From Microthrixaceae bacterium (lineage in GTDB: Bacteria; Actinomycetota; Acidimicrobiia; Acidimicrobiales; DATDAH01), in the NCBI GenBank assembly GCA_020637195.1, contig JACJWK010000003.1, forward strand, positions 62,001 to 126,000: a stretch of 64,000 nucleotides of DNA, read 5' to 3'. The notes below the pieces were generated by a model. It saw only the letters and a list, made by a program, of their open reading frames with translations, made no database searches and was not told where the DNA came from. Position numbers and translations under genes: made by a program. Below, piece by piece: positions 16,622-24,957 of this stretch (positions are counted from its first letter, which is position 1; every line of letters starts with the position of its first letter).

Positions 16622-17264
16622 GACGCAGCGCCCGCTCGAGGGTGCGGGGCAGGCGCGAGGCCAGCAGGCCCGAGTCGACGGCCCGGGCGACGGCCGGGTC
16701 GAGGGCCACCTCGGCTCGCACGGTCGCCCCGACGATGTCCTCGACGTCGGTGCGGGTGAGGGCCCGGCCGGGCTCGTTGACGAGCACCACGCCCGACGGG
16801 CGCAGCGGCAGGTGGGCGGCCCGCCGCAGGGCCAGGTAGCACGGCCGGGTCACGAGCAGCGAGTGGGTGGCCACGCCGGCGAACGCCGCCGCCGTGGCCG
16901 TGCCCCGGCCGAGCACGCCGCAGTCCGCCACGACGGGCCGCGGGTCGGCCGTGAGGTGACCGACGAGGGCCTCGAGTCGCTCGGGGGCGGCGGCGAGCGG
17001 CCCGGTGCCCCGGGGCAGCACCGACAGCGACCGCCGGGCCTCGACCTCGAGCCGGGCCAGGGCGTCGACGCCGACGTCGTCGTCGGCGGCGAGCCAGGCG
17101 GCCAGGCCGGGCGACTCGGGCTCGGCGAGGCCGAGCGCGCTCGGCACGTCGCCGGCCAGGTCGACCAGCAACACGTCGGTGGCCCGGGCGTGGACGAGGG
17201 CCAGGGCGACCGCGACGACGGTGGTGCCCGATCCGCCCTTGGCGGACCAGCAGGAGACGAGCAC
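16611..17264 (-). CDS. tadZ: TadZ/CpaE-like ParA-family ATPase
   Basis: A 217-aa MinD/ParA-type ATPase, expected to sit at the membrane and position the Tad machine. It carries the deviant Walker A motif SAKGGSGTT near residues 7-15 and a Walker B region (VLLVDLAGDVPSALGL, about 33-48). It is shorter than classical CpaE because the N-terminal receiver-like domain is absent. The start is GTG 17264, chosen because GGAGGA lies 4-5 nt upstream. It is the first gene of the tad run and overlaps tadA. It has no frameshift, in contrast with the genes on both sides. Confidence 0.85.
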   Translation of the reverse strand: MLVSCWSAKGGSGTTVVAVALALVHARATDVLLVDLAGDVPSALGLAEPESPGLAAWLAADDDVGVDALARLEVEARRSLSVLPRGTGPLAAAPERLEALVGHLTADPRPVVADCGVLGRGTATAAAFAGVATHSLLVTRPCYLALRRAAHLPLRPSGVVLVNEPGRALTRTDVEDIVGATVRAEVALDPAVARAVDSGLLASRLPRTLERALRRAA

Positions 17265-17399
17265 AGCTTCCTCCAGCAGGGTGGGGATCGACCTCGGCGA
17301 AGGTGCGCCGCCCACCGAGTAGAGGTGGGGGGTGACACGCCCGCAACGGTCGAGGCGACCCCGCAGTCGGCCCGGCGCCGCGCCCGCGGCGGTGCCCGA

Positions 17400-18919
17400 T
17401 CAGTCCGCGATCGAGGCGACGCCGGTGACCCGGAAGCGCCCGCCGGGCGGCGCCGCTGACCCACGCCAGGTTGGTGGCGCCCGCCCTCACGCGCACCGAA
17501 GCGCTTGTGAGGTGGCGTCGTCGTTCAGGGCCTGGACCCTCGAAGGTGCTGCCCGCGCCCGCCGGTGGGGCGCACGAACAGCTCGTCCACCACCTCGGGC
17601 TCGGCGTACACGCCGCCGTGACCCGATCGCCCACGGTCCCTGGCGCCGAGGAAGCCCTCGGCGGCCTCCTCGAGGCGTGGTGGCGATGAACGTCGCGCCC
17701 GGTCGTCGCCTGGTGGGGGGCAGCCGGTGGTCGTGGACGGGCGCGCCGGTGGTGGGTGCGCCGGTCGTCGCCGGCGCCGCCGTGGTGGCGGGGCCGCGCT
17801 CGTCGTCGTCGCCGACTCACCACCGCCGTCATCGCGACCGAGCACCCACCGTCGGGGCCCCGCCAGGCGGGCGTGCCGGCCAGCACCACGAGGGGCGACG
17901 CCGACCACGGGCCGACGACGACGCCGCGAGCGTGACCGCCCTGCCTCCCGCAGCGGTGGCGACGCGCCGCAGCCCGGCCGCCGACCAGCACGGTGGGGGC
18001 CCACCTCGTCGCCGTGGCAGCCGCCCGACAGCGCCGCCGCGGCCGCGCGCCGGGGGTCCAGCCGCAACTCGGTCACCGGCCCGCCGTGGGCCCGCTGGAC
18101 CTGCTGGAGCTCTCGCCCGAAGGCCTCGGCCGAGGGCGGTCGGCGCGCCGGGTCCTTGTCCATGGCCCGCTCGAGCACGCCGGCCAGGTCGTCGGGGACC
18201 CCCCGGGGCCGCAGGTCGGGCACCGGCTCGGACACCGCCCGCAGCACCACCGCCGCCACCGAGTCGTCGCCCTCCCGGGCGAACGCGGCGCGGCCGGCGA
18301 GCAGCGTGTAGAGCGTCGAGGCCAGCGAGTACACGTCGGAGGCGACGGTGGCCCGCTCGCCCCGCAGCACCTCGGGGGCGGCGTGCAGGACGGTCAGGGC
18401 CGACTCACCGGTGGCCGTCGCCGGCCCGCCCTCCACCGCGGCGATGCCGAAGTCGCCCAGCTTGGCCTCGCCGAAGACGCCGACGAGGACGTTGTCGGGC
18501 TTGAGGTCGCGGTGCAGGGTGCCCGCCTGGTGGGCGGTCTCGAGGGCGGCGCACACCTCCACGCCGGCGCGCGCCACGTCGGGCCACGGGAGCGCGCCCT
18601 CGGCCCGGACGCGGTCGGCCAGCGAGCCCGCCTCGAGGAACTCCATGGCCAGGAACAGCCGGCCGTCCGCGGTCTGGCCCGAGTCGTGCACCACGACGAT
18701 GTGGGGGTGCCACGACAGCGCCCCGATGGCCCGGCACTCCCGCTCGAAGCGCTGCCGGGAGGCGGCGTCGGTGTCGGTGACGTCGAGCACCTTCAGGGCC
18801 ACCACGCGGTCGAACTGGCGCTGGCGGGCCCGGTAGACCGTGGCGAAGCCGCCCCGCCCGATGCGCTCCAGGCCCTCGTAGCCCTCGACGACCGCGCCCG
18901 GGGTGGCGTCCTCGCTCAC
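17400..18919 (-). pseudogene. Ser/Thr protein kinase with frameshifted extracellular part
   Basis: PknB-type receptor kinase. The catalytic domain is intact: Gly loop IGRGGFATVYRA, ALK Lys43, HRDLK (136-140), DFG (156-158), and APEVLRGERATVASDVYSLA in the activation segment. After about residue 290 the frame is lost. Fragments in other frames show what was there: GPWSASPLVVLAGTPAWRG, a Thr/Pro linker, YAEPEVVDELFVRPTGG, then AGSTFEGPG and RRHLTSASVRVRAGATNLAW, and finally GGRFRVTGVASIAD ending at a TGA at 17400. The start is GTG 18919. It lies upstream of tadZ on the same strand with about 135 bp between. Regulation of the pilus by phosphorylation is only a guess from position. Confidence 0.75.
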
Positions 18920-19045
18920 CCCTCCTTGCTACCAGCCCGGCGACGGCGCCCGAGGCCCGACCCGACGCCGTCGACCGGCCGCCGTGACCGACGCCACGCC
19001 CCGGCATCGACCGGCCACCGACGGACCGGTCCTACCCTCGTCGCG

Positions 19046-19948
19046 ATGGAGGCTGCGTTCTTCGACCTGGACAAGACGGTCATCGCGAAGGCCTCGATGG
19101 TCGCGTTCGGGCGCCCGTTCCAGCGGGCCGGGCTGCTGTCGCGCTGGCTCGTGCTGCGGGCGCTCTACGGCCAGCTGGTGTACCTCTACCTCGGCGCCGA
19201 CGAGGCGCGCATGGCCAAGATGCGCGAGGCGGTGCTGCGGGTCACCAAGGGGTGGCAGCAGGACACGGTCTCCGCCCTCGTCCGCGAGACCCTGGCCGAC
19301 GTGATCGAGCCCATCGTCTTCGGCGAGGCCCTCGACCTCATCCGGGACCACAAGGCCGCGGGGCGCCGCGTGTACATCATCTCGGCCTCGCCCGAGGAGA
19401 TCGTCCAGCCCCTCACCGAGTACCTCGGGGCCGACCAGGCCATCGCCACGCGCGCCCGCATCGACGAGCAGGGCCGCTACTCGGGCGACGTCGAGTTCTA
19501 CTCCTACGGCCCGTTCAAGGCCGAGGCCATGCGGGCCGAGGCCGAGCGGCTCGGCATCGACCTGGACGCGTCGTACGGCTACTCGGACTCGGCCACCGAC
19601 ATCCCCATGCTCGAGGCGGTGGGCCACCCGGTGGCGGTCAACCCCGACCGCGCCCTGGCCCGCTACGCCGAGGAGCAGGGCTGGGCCGTCACCACGTTCG
19701 TGCGCAAGGTCGAGCTGAAGCGCCGCCGGCCCGTGCCGTCCACCACCGCCGCGGTGGGCGGTGGGGTGCTGGCGGCGGCCGCCGGCGCGGGCGTCTGGTG
19801 GTGGCTGCGGCGCCCGCCACGCCGGCGGCGCGGCCGGTCGGCGCCCGTGTGGGCCGCCGGGCTCGGCCGGGTCACCGCGGCCGCGGGGCGCCGCGGACCT
19901 AGGCGGTCTCGCGGATCTTCTTCGCGGCGAGGGCGACGAGGGCGATGA
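19046..19948 (+). CDS. HAD-IB family phosphatase (SerB/CicA-like)
   Basis: A 300-aa HAD hydrolase. Motif I is FFDLDKTV (Asp7/Asp9), motif II is in YIISASPEE (about 110-118) and motif IV is GYSDSATDIPML (about 178-189). The helical cap between 20 and 80 is of the type-IB kind found in phosphoserine-phosphatase-like enzymes that act on small phosphomonoesters or phospholipids. A C-terminal hydrophobic helix (GGGVLAAAAGAGVWWWLRR, about 235-255) followed by a very basic tail suggests attachment to the membrane. The start is ATG 19046. Its last 50 bp overlap a tiny gene on the other strand. Substrate unknown. Confidence 0.88.
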   Translation: MEAAFFDLDKTVIAKASMVAFGRPFQRAGLLSRWLVLRALYGQLVYLYLGADEARMAKMREAVLRVTKGWQQDTVSALVRETLADVIEPIVFGEALDLIRDHKAAGRRVYIISASPEEIVQPLTEYLGADQAIATRARIDEQGRYSGDVEFYSYGPFKAEAMRAEAERLGIDLDASYGYSDSATDIPMLEAVGHPVAVNPDRALARYAEEQGWAVTTFVRKVELKRRRPVPSTTAAVGGGVLAAAAGAGVWWWLRRPPRRRRGRSAPVWAAGLGRVTAAAGRRGPRRSRGSSSRRGRRGR

Positions 19949-19976
19949 CGATGGCGACGAGGACGATCTTCTTCAT
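19899..19976 (-). CDS. 25-residue single-helix membrane peptide
   Basis: A short ORF starting ATG 19976 and ending TAG 19899. It encodes a basic MKK start, a 16-residue hydrophobic helix (IVLVAIVIALVALAA) and a KKIRETA tail. The helix with flanking lysines is a classic topology for a tiny membrane protein. A TACACT box 10 nt upstream of the start could be a -10, which would make the transcript nearly leaderless. It overlaps the 3' end of the HAD gene and precedes nothing obvious on its strand. Function unknown; conservation was not testable here. Confidence 0.5.
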   Translation of the reverse strand: MKKIVLVAIVIALVALAAKKIRETA

Positions 19977-20037
19977 GCCGCGAGTGTAGGAGCGTCCGCC
20001 GCCCGGCGACACCGCCAGGGGTGAGGACCCCGCCGGG

Positions 20038-20973
20038 TCAGACCGCCAGCAGGTCGCGGGCGCCGGTGTCGCTGCTCGGGTGGCGCAGCTTGCTCATGGC
20101 CCGGGCCTCGATCTGGCGGATGCGCTCGCGGGTGAGGTTGAAGTGCTCGCCCACCTCCTCGAGCGTGCGGGGCTCGCCGCGGTCGAGGCCGAAGCGCAGC
20201 TTCAGGATCTCGCGCTCGCGCTCGTCGAGGGGCGACAGCAGGCGCTGGATCTCCTCGGGGAGCAGCGCGGTGGCGGCGACCTCGAAGGGCGACTCGGCCG
20301 AGCGGTCCTCGACCACGTCGCCCAGCTCGGCGTCGCCGTCCTCGCGCAGCGGCTCGGACAGCGAGAGGGGCTCGGCCGCGAAGCGCAGGGCCTCGGTGAC
20401 CTTGTCCTCGGGCATCTCCACCTCGGCCGACAGCTCGGCGAGGGTGGCGGGGCGGCCCATCTTGAGCTCGAGGCGCGAGCGGGCCTTCTGGAGGCGGGCG
20501 AGGGTGTCGCCGGCGTGCACCGGCAGGCGGATCGTGCGGCCGGTGTTGGCGATGCCGCGGGTGATGGCCTGGCGGATCCACCACGTGGCGTAGGTGGAGA
20601 ACTTGAAGCCCTTGCGCCAGTCGAACTTCTCGACCGCGTGCATGAGGCCGAGGTTGCCCTCCTGGATGAGGTCGAGGAGGGGCAGGCCCGAGGCCTGGTA
20701 CTTCTTGGCGATCGACACCACGAGGCGCAGGTTCGACTGCACGAACGTGCGCTCGGCCTCCTGGCCCTTGCGGTCGGCCCGCTTCAGCTCTCGCTTGCGG
20801 GCGGCCGTCAGGCTGGTGGCCGTGTCGAGCTCCTCTCGGGCGGCCGTCCCCGCCTCGATCGCCTGGGCCAGGCGCACCTCGTCGTCCTTGGTGAGGAGGG
20901 GGTACTGCCCGATGTCGGTGAGATAGAGCCGGACGAGGTCTTCCTCGTCCCGTTCTACGCGCTCCTTGGCCAA
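20038..20973 (-). CDS. Primary-type (sigma-70, RpoD/SigA-like) sigma factor
   Basis: A 311-aa sigma factor with regions 1.2 (DLVRLYLTDIGQYPLLTKDD), 2.1-2.4 (SNLRLVVSIAKKYQASGLPL; FSTYATWWIRQAITRGIANT; GRTIRLPVH), 3 and 4 (LDEREREILKLRFGL; TLEEVGEHFNLTRERIRQIE). Region 2.4 matches housekeeping sigma factors, so it should read -10 boxes like TANNNT. Region 1.1 is absent, making it compact. The start is TTG 20973 with AGGAG about 7 nt upstream; longer in-frame readings through 21567 cross a low-complexity region. It could be the sole RpoD or a group 2 paralogue, which one locus cannot settle. It is divergent from the ABM gene across 256 bp. Confidence 0.93.
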   Translation of the reverse strand: MAKERVERDEEDLVRLYLTDIGQYPLLTKDDEVRLAQAIEAGTAAREELDTATSLTAARKRELKRADRKGQEAERTFVQSNLRLVVSIAKKYQASGLPLLDLIQEGNLGLMHAVEKFDWRKGFKFSTYATWWIRQAITRGIANTGRTIRLPVHAGDTLARLQKARSRLELKMGRPATLAELSAEVEMPEDKVTEALRFAAEPLSLSEPLREDGDAELGDVVEDRSAESPFEVAATALLPEEIQRLLSPLDEREREILKLRFGLDRGEPRTLEEVGEHFNLTRERIRQIEARAMSKLRHPSSDTGARDLLAV

Positions 20974-21229
20974 CGTGATGCTCCTGGCTTCGTGGTCGGG
21001 AATGGCCGCACGACCGACTCGGCGGGGCCTTCGATGTGACGGTGGACGGACCGACTCGGCGGACGGAAGGCGGCTGCCCGTGCGTGGGCTGTGGCTTACG
21101 ATACCGACGTGGTCAAGAGGCCCAACCTCGGCGATTGCCCCGATCTCTCCTCCTGTGGGGACGGCCTCACTCTCCGTGATGTCGGCGCGAACACCGCGCC
21201 TCCTGAGCCGATCCGGGCGGATTGAGCCG

Positions 21230-21589
21230 GTGGACCCATTCCTCCTCGATGCCGACGCCGCCGGCGCGCCCGACCCGGGCGACGACGTCGAGCTCACCGT
21301 CGTGGTCATGGCCTTCGACGCCTCCGACCCCGAGGCCCTCCAGGCCATCCTCTCGAAGTACGTGGTCGTCAGCCGCGGCCACGACGGGTGCCGCAACATC
21401 GACCTGTGCCTGTCGGCCACCCACCCCCACCGCTTCGTGGTGATCGAGAAGTGGGAGTCACCCGAGGCCCAGCGGGCCCACTTCGACTCCGACGACATGG
21501 TGGAGATGGCCAACGCCTGCGACGGCAAGCTGGCCCGCAAGCCCTCGATCGACCTCCTCGACGCCATCAGCGCCCACGACCTGCGCTGA
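21230..21589 (+). CDS. ABM-domain (antibiotic biosynthesis monooxygenase-like) protein
   Basis: A 119-aa protein with a dimeric alpha/beta-barrel ABM fold: VELTVVVMAFDASDPEALQA, KYVVVSRGHDGCRNIDLCLS, HPHRFVVIEKWESPEAQRAH and FDSDDMVEMANACDG. The pattern of strand, E-K-W turn and H in QRAHFDS is typical of ABM/YgiN-like proteins, which include quinol and heme monooxygenases but also many of unknown role. The start is GTG 21230; ORF extensions to 20966 cross the sigma-factor promoter region. It converges with the PEP-domain gene, 32 bp between stops. Confidence 0.85.
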   Translation: MDPFLLDADAAGAPDPGDDVELTVVVMAFDASDPEALQAILSKYVVVSRGHDGCRNIDLCLSATHPHRFVVIEKWESPEAQRAHFDSDDMVEMANACDGKLARKPSIDLLDAISAHDLR

Positions 21590-21621
21590 GCGCGCCTGCG
21601 GCCGGCGGCCGGCGGTGGCGC

Positions 21622-23325
21622 TCAGGGCAGCACGGTCACCCGACCCGCGACCGGGTCGACCTCGACCGAGGCCCCGTGGGGCACCCGCCCCGTGGCGCCG
21701 GCGACGCCCACCACGGCCGGCACCTCGAACTCGCGAGCCATGATCGCGGCGTGCGAGAGGGGGCCGCCCTCCTCGGTCACCACGGCACCGACCAGCGGGA
21801 ACAGGGCGTCGTAGGACGGTGAGGTGAGCGGCACCACGAGCACGTCGTCGGGCTCGAGGGCGTCGAGCGCCTCGACCGCGGAGCGCGCCACGCAGGCGCG
21901 CCCCCGGTAGGCCCGGCCCCCGACGCCCGTCCCCGCCAGGTCGGGCCGCTCGGGGGCGGCCTCCATCGCCGAGATCGAGGCCAGGACCGCGCCCGCCATC
22001 GTCGCCAGGGGCCCGGGCATCGCCGCGACCGGGGGTGGCGTCGCGTCGTCGCCGAGGTGCGAAGGCGGGCCGGCGGCCTCCACCGCGTCCCGTCGGGCCC
22101 GCCGGGCCGCCAGCGCGTCGCGGCCCGGGCCGCCGCCGGCCAGCGCGTCCGCGACCTCGTCGGGCGCCAGCTCGACCGCGTGGCACGGGTCGTGCGCCCC
22201 ACCCCGCTCGCCGAGGCGACGCCCCACCTCGAGCAGGGCGCGTCGCACCAGGCCCGCGGGCCAGTTCCACCGCACCCCGACGTGGTCGTCGCGCAGGCGC
22301 AGCCCGTAGCGGGCCTCGGCCAGCCGCTCGTCGAACGTCGCCCGGTGCCCGGCCGGCACCTGCTGTCGCACCGACGCGGGATCGGGCCCACCGCCGGCGG
22401 CACCGTCCGGGGCGTCGCCCCGCGCCCCGAGGAGCGCCCGCAACTGGAGGTCTGGTCGCTCGGCCAGGGTGGGCGCGTCCAGGTCGTCGCTGGTCAGCAG
22501 TCGCCACCCGTGCTGTTCCAGCCACTCGTCCACCGCCCGCGCCGCGTCCGGGCCGAGCGCCCGCACCTCGTCGACGGACGTCGGCGGGGCCGGCGCGGCG
22601 GCGATCGCCGCGGCCGCAGGGGCGAGGAGGCGTTCCGTGGCCAGCGTCGCGGGCGACGCGCCCCGCAGCAGGGAAGCCGCGGTGGCGGCGTCGATGCCCC
22701 AGTCCGAGCAGGCCGCCAGGTACAGCCCGATGGGTACCAGGTCGCCGCCGTGGTGGACGAAGCCGTCGACCGAGGTCTGCCCGAAGTGCGCGGTGCACGC
22801 CTCGAGGTGCGCGATCAGGGCGGCGTCGTCGAGTGCGCCGAGATCGACGCGCTGGAGGGCGACGTTGGCCGAGACCACGTCGGCGCGGTCGACGTCGAAC
22901 CACTCATCGACCTCCTGGCGCCAGCGCCGTCCGGCGAGCGCCGCCGCCGCGGCGCGTTTGCGGCGCCGCAGCACCGGGTGCAGCCGCGACAGCGCCCAGA
23001 GAACGGGCGTCGGCGGCGGCGACCCCCCGCCCTCGGGCTCGCCCACGCCCAGCATGCGCACGTACAGGCAGCCCTCCACGAAGGCGGCGCGCGCCTCGGC
23101 CAGGGGCAGCCCGTAGGCCTCGAACAGCCGCGGCATGCCGGTGGCCATCGCGGCGGCGTAGGACGGTTGGAGGTAGGCGGTCACCGGTCGGCGGCCGTGG
23201 TGGGTGGTGTCGAGCATCCACGACCCCGGCCCGGGTGCCTCGAAGCGGGGCGCCCCGCCGCCGCTCCCCGAGGCCCCGGTGTTCGGGCCCCCGCCGGTCG
23301 TCACGTCGGTCGTTCGCTGGTCCAT
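21622..23325 (-). CDS. PEP-utilising mobile (His) domain protein lacking an ATP-grasp domain
   Basis: A 567-aa protein. The last 90 residues are a PEP-utilising enzyme mobile domain: GTGVGGRAYRGRACV, DDVLVVPLTSPSYDALFPLV and EEGGPLSHAAIMAREFEVPA, which contains the phosphorylatable His. The preceding 450 residues are helical, rich in Ala/Arg, and resemble the middle part of rifampin phosphotransferase-like and PEP-synthase-like proteins. The ATP-grasp nucleotide-binding domain that would phosphorylate the His is absent here and in the neighbours. It starts at ATG 23325, 18 bp after the membrane-protein gene, as a two-gene unit. The activity is unclear; it may accept phosphate from another protein or be inactive. 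Confidence 0.75.
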   Translation of the reverse strand: MDQRTTDVTTGGGPNTGASGSGGGAPRFEAPGPGSWMLDTTHHGRRPVTAYLQPSYAAAMATGMPRLFEAYGLPLAEARAAFVEGCLYVRMLGVGEPEGGGSPPPTPVLWALSRLHPVLRRRKRAAAAALAGRRWRQEVDEWFDVDRADVVSANVALQRVDLGALDDAALIAHLEACTAHFGQTSVDGFVHHGGDLVPIGLYLAACSDWGIDAATAASLLRGASPATLATERLLAPAAAAIAAAPAPPTSVDEVRALGPDAARAVDEWLEQHGWRLLTSDDLDAPTLAERPDLQLRALLGARGDAPDGAAGGGPDPASVRQQVPAGHRATFDERLAEARYGLRLRDDHVGVRWNWPAGLVRRALLEVGRRLGERGGAHDPCHAVELAPDEVADALAGGGPGRDALAARRARRDAVEAAGPPSHLGDDATPPPVAAMPGPLATMAGAVLASISAMEAAPERPDLAGTGVGGRAYRGRACVARSAVEALDALEPDDVLVVPLTSPSYDALFPLVGAVVTEEGGPLSHAAIMAREFEVPAVVGVAGATGRVPHGASVEVDPVAGRVTVLP

Positions 23326-23343
23326 GTCGGCGTCCCCGGGCCC

Positions 23344-24087
23344 TCAGTGTGGCTGCCGCACGAGCACGATGCCCGTGGCGGCCAGCAGCGCCATCCCCAC
23401 CGGCACGAGCACGAACGCCAGCGGGCGGGCGCCCGTCAGCAGCGCCAGCACCTCGACGACCGCCACCACCGCGGTGACGTCGCCGAAGCGGACCAGCCAG
23501 CCCGGCGCCCACGTCTCGCGCCCCGCGCGCACCAGCGCGACGAGCCCGAGGCCGAGGACGAGGAAGGTGGCCACCCAATCGGCGGTGGCGGCGCCCCAGC
23601 CGACGGCCTTGGTCGTGGCGATGACGTCCTCACCGGCGACGTGGGCGGGGGCCAGGCCCCGCACCACCCCCATCATGAGCGAGTAGAAGACGACGGCGGC
23701 GGCGGCCCCCATCGTGGTCGCGGTGCGAGCGACCGCCCCGGCGCTGCGGCGACCGAACCGGGCCGCCAGCGCCACACCGAGCGCGATCATCGGCACGCCG
23801 GCGATCCACAGCGACAGGTTGGCGGTGAGGGCGGTCCGAGCGCCTTCGACGTCGGCCAGGTGACCGCCGACGGTGGCGGCGTCGACCGACTCGAGCGCGC
23901 CGAAGAGGTCGGCCCCGGAGGCCTCACCCACCAGCGCGCCGGTGGCCATCAGCGCGAAGCCGCCCAGCAGGACGGCCCCGGCCACCCGAGGCGACGGCGG
24001 CGGGCCGGTCGACCCGTCGCCGTCCGGCGACGGTGCCGGTGCGTCGGCGGGCCCGGCGAGGTTCGGTCGGGTGCTGGTGGCGGTCAT
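23344..24087 (-). CDS. Six-helix membrane protein, unknown
   Basis: A 247-aa integral membrane protein with a proline/glycine-rich cytoplasmic start (about 1-33) and six predicted helices: AGAVLLGGFALMATGALVG, LSLWIAGVPMIALGVALAA, TTMGAAAAVVFYSLMMGVV, WVATFLVLGLGLVALV, VTAVVAVVEVLALLTG and LAFVLVPVGMALLAATGIVL. I do not recognise the family; the layout resembles DUF4386-type proteins. The ATG at 24087 is preceded by GGGGGAGA. It heads a unit with the PEP-domain gene and is divergent from a TetR regulator, the usual arrangement for a repressor and its target. Confidence 0.75.
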   Translation of the reverse strand: MTATSTRPNLAGPADAPAPSPDGDGSTGPPPSPRVAGAVLLGGFALMATGALVGEASGADLFGALESVDAATVGGHLADVEGARTALTANLSLWIAGVPMIALGVALAARFGRRSAGAVARTATTMGAAAAVVFYSLMMGVVRGLAPAHVAGEDVIATTKAVGWGAATADWVATFLVLGLGLVALVRAGRETWAPGWLVRFGDVTAVVAVVEVLALLTGARPLAFVLVPVGMALLAATGIVLVRQPH

Positions 24088-24140
24088 GGCGGTCTCCCCC
24101 GGTGCTCGGTGTGAGCGTCGGCTTCCGTTTGTCTACAGGC

Positions 24141-24190
24141 ACCCTACAGAGCATGCAGTTAGAATGCAAGAAGTAGCTCATACGTGTATG
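24141..24190. promoter_or_regulatory. Divergent promoters and TetR operator candidate
   Basis: For the minus-strand unit, TTGCAT (24169-24164) and TAGGGT (24146-24141) are spaced exactly 17 bp, a plausible -35/-10 pair. For tetR on the plus strand TAGAAT (24160-24165) is a good -10 box. At 24179-24190 lies an inverted repeat, CATAC-GT-GTATG, over the likely tetR transcription start. This is the expected place for an autoregulatory TetR operator. Confidence 0.5.
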
Positions 24191-24846
24191 GTGGGGCCGT
24201 GGCCGACACCCTCCGCGATCGCCAGAAGCAGCTCGCCCGCACCGCCATCCTGGAGGCCACCGCGGCCGAGGTCGTCGAGCACGGCATCACCAACCTGTCG
24301 CTCCAGGCGGTCGCGGCCCGAGCCGGCGTCTCCAACCGGACGCTCTACAACTACTTCGACAACCGGGAGGCGCTCGTGGCCGCCCTCAGCGCCTGGGGGG
24401 ACGAGCGCACCGAGGCCACGGGGGGCCACCTGTTCCCCGAGGGGCCCGAGAGCCTCCCCGACTTCGTGCACGACAACTTCCTGGCCTGGTCCCAGGAGGG
24501 CCTGCTCACGCAGGCCATCGTCCAGATCGGCGCCGTCTCGGCGGCGCAGGGCCAGCCCTTCCCGTCGGCGGCGACGAGCAGCTCCCGCGTGGCCGCGATC
24601 GCCGACGACCTCGGCACCGCCCGACCCGACCTCGACGCCGTCGAGCGCGAGGCCCTGGCCCAGGTGCTGCGCTCGCTGATCAGCTCGCGGAACTGGCATC
24701 GCCTGACCGTGGAGAACGACGTGCCTCCGCCCCTGGCGGCCGACGCGGTGGCCTGGGCACTGCGAACGCTCTGGAGCGCGCTCGAAGCCGGCGACGCGCC
24801 GTTCGCCCACGGCCCCGGCGACGAACCTGGCGGCGTCGAGGACTGA
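24184..24846 (+). CDS. TetR-family transcriptional regulator
   Basis: A 220-aa TetR/AcrR regulator. The N-terminal helix-turn-helix is LSLQAVAARAGVSNRTLYNY (about 39-58), followed by a ligand domain of mixed helices without close relatives that I recognise. The start is ambiguous: GTG 24184 sits inside the CATAC-GT-GTATG repeat, and GTG 24199 is 15 nt downstream; the first is given. The gene diverges from the membrane-protein/PEP-domain unit, which it most likely represses. The ligand is unknown. Confidence 0.88.
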   Translation: MYGGAVADTLRDRQKQLARTAILEATAAEVVEHGITNLSLQAVAARAGVSNRTLYNYFDNREALVAALSAWGDERTEATGGHLFPEGPESLPDFVHDNFLAWSQEGLLTQAIVQIGAVSAAQGQPFPSAATSSSRVAAIADDLGTARPDLDAVEREALAQVLRSLISSRNWHRLTVENDVPPPLAADAVAWALRTLWSALEAGDAPFAHGPGDEPGGVED

Positions 24847-24957
24847 CCCCGGGCCCGGCTTCGCCCGCCCGGCGCCGCCCACCTAGAGTTCCGCCTGCAT
24901 CATCCCGCCCGCGGGTGGAAGCGGCGTGGGAGGCGGAGCGCGGGAGGGAGACCCGAC

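Noticed and set aside
22035..24114. Plus-strand ORFs of 480 and 685 aa opposite the PEP-domain gene
   Set aside because: Arg/Pro/Gly-rich antisense frames without signatures; the minus-strand reading has the PEP-mobile His motif.
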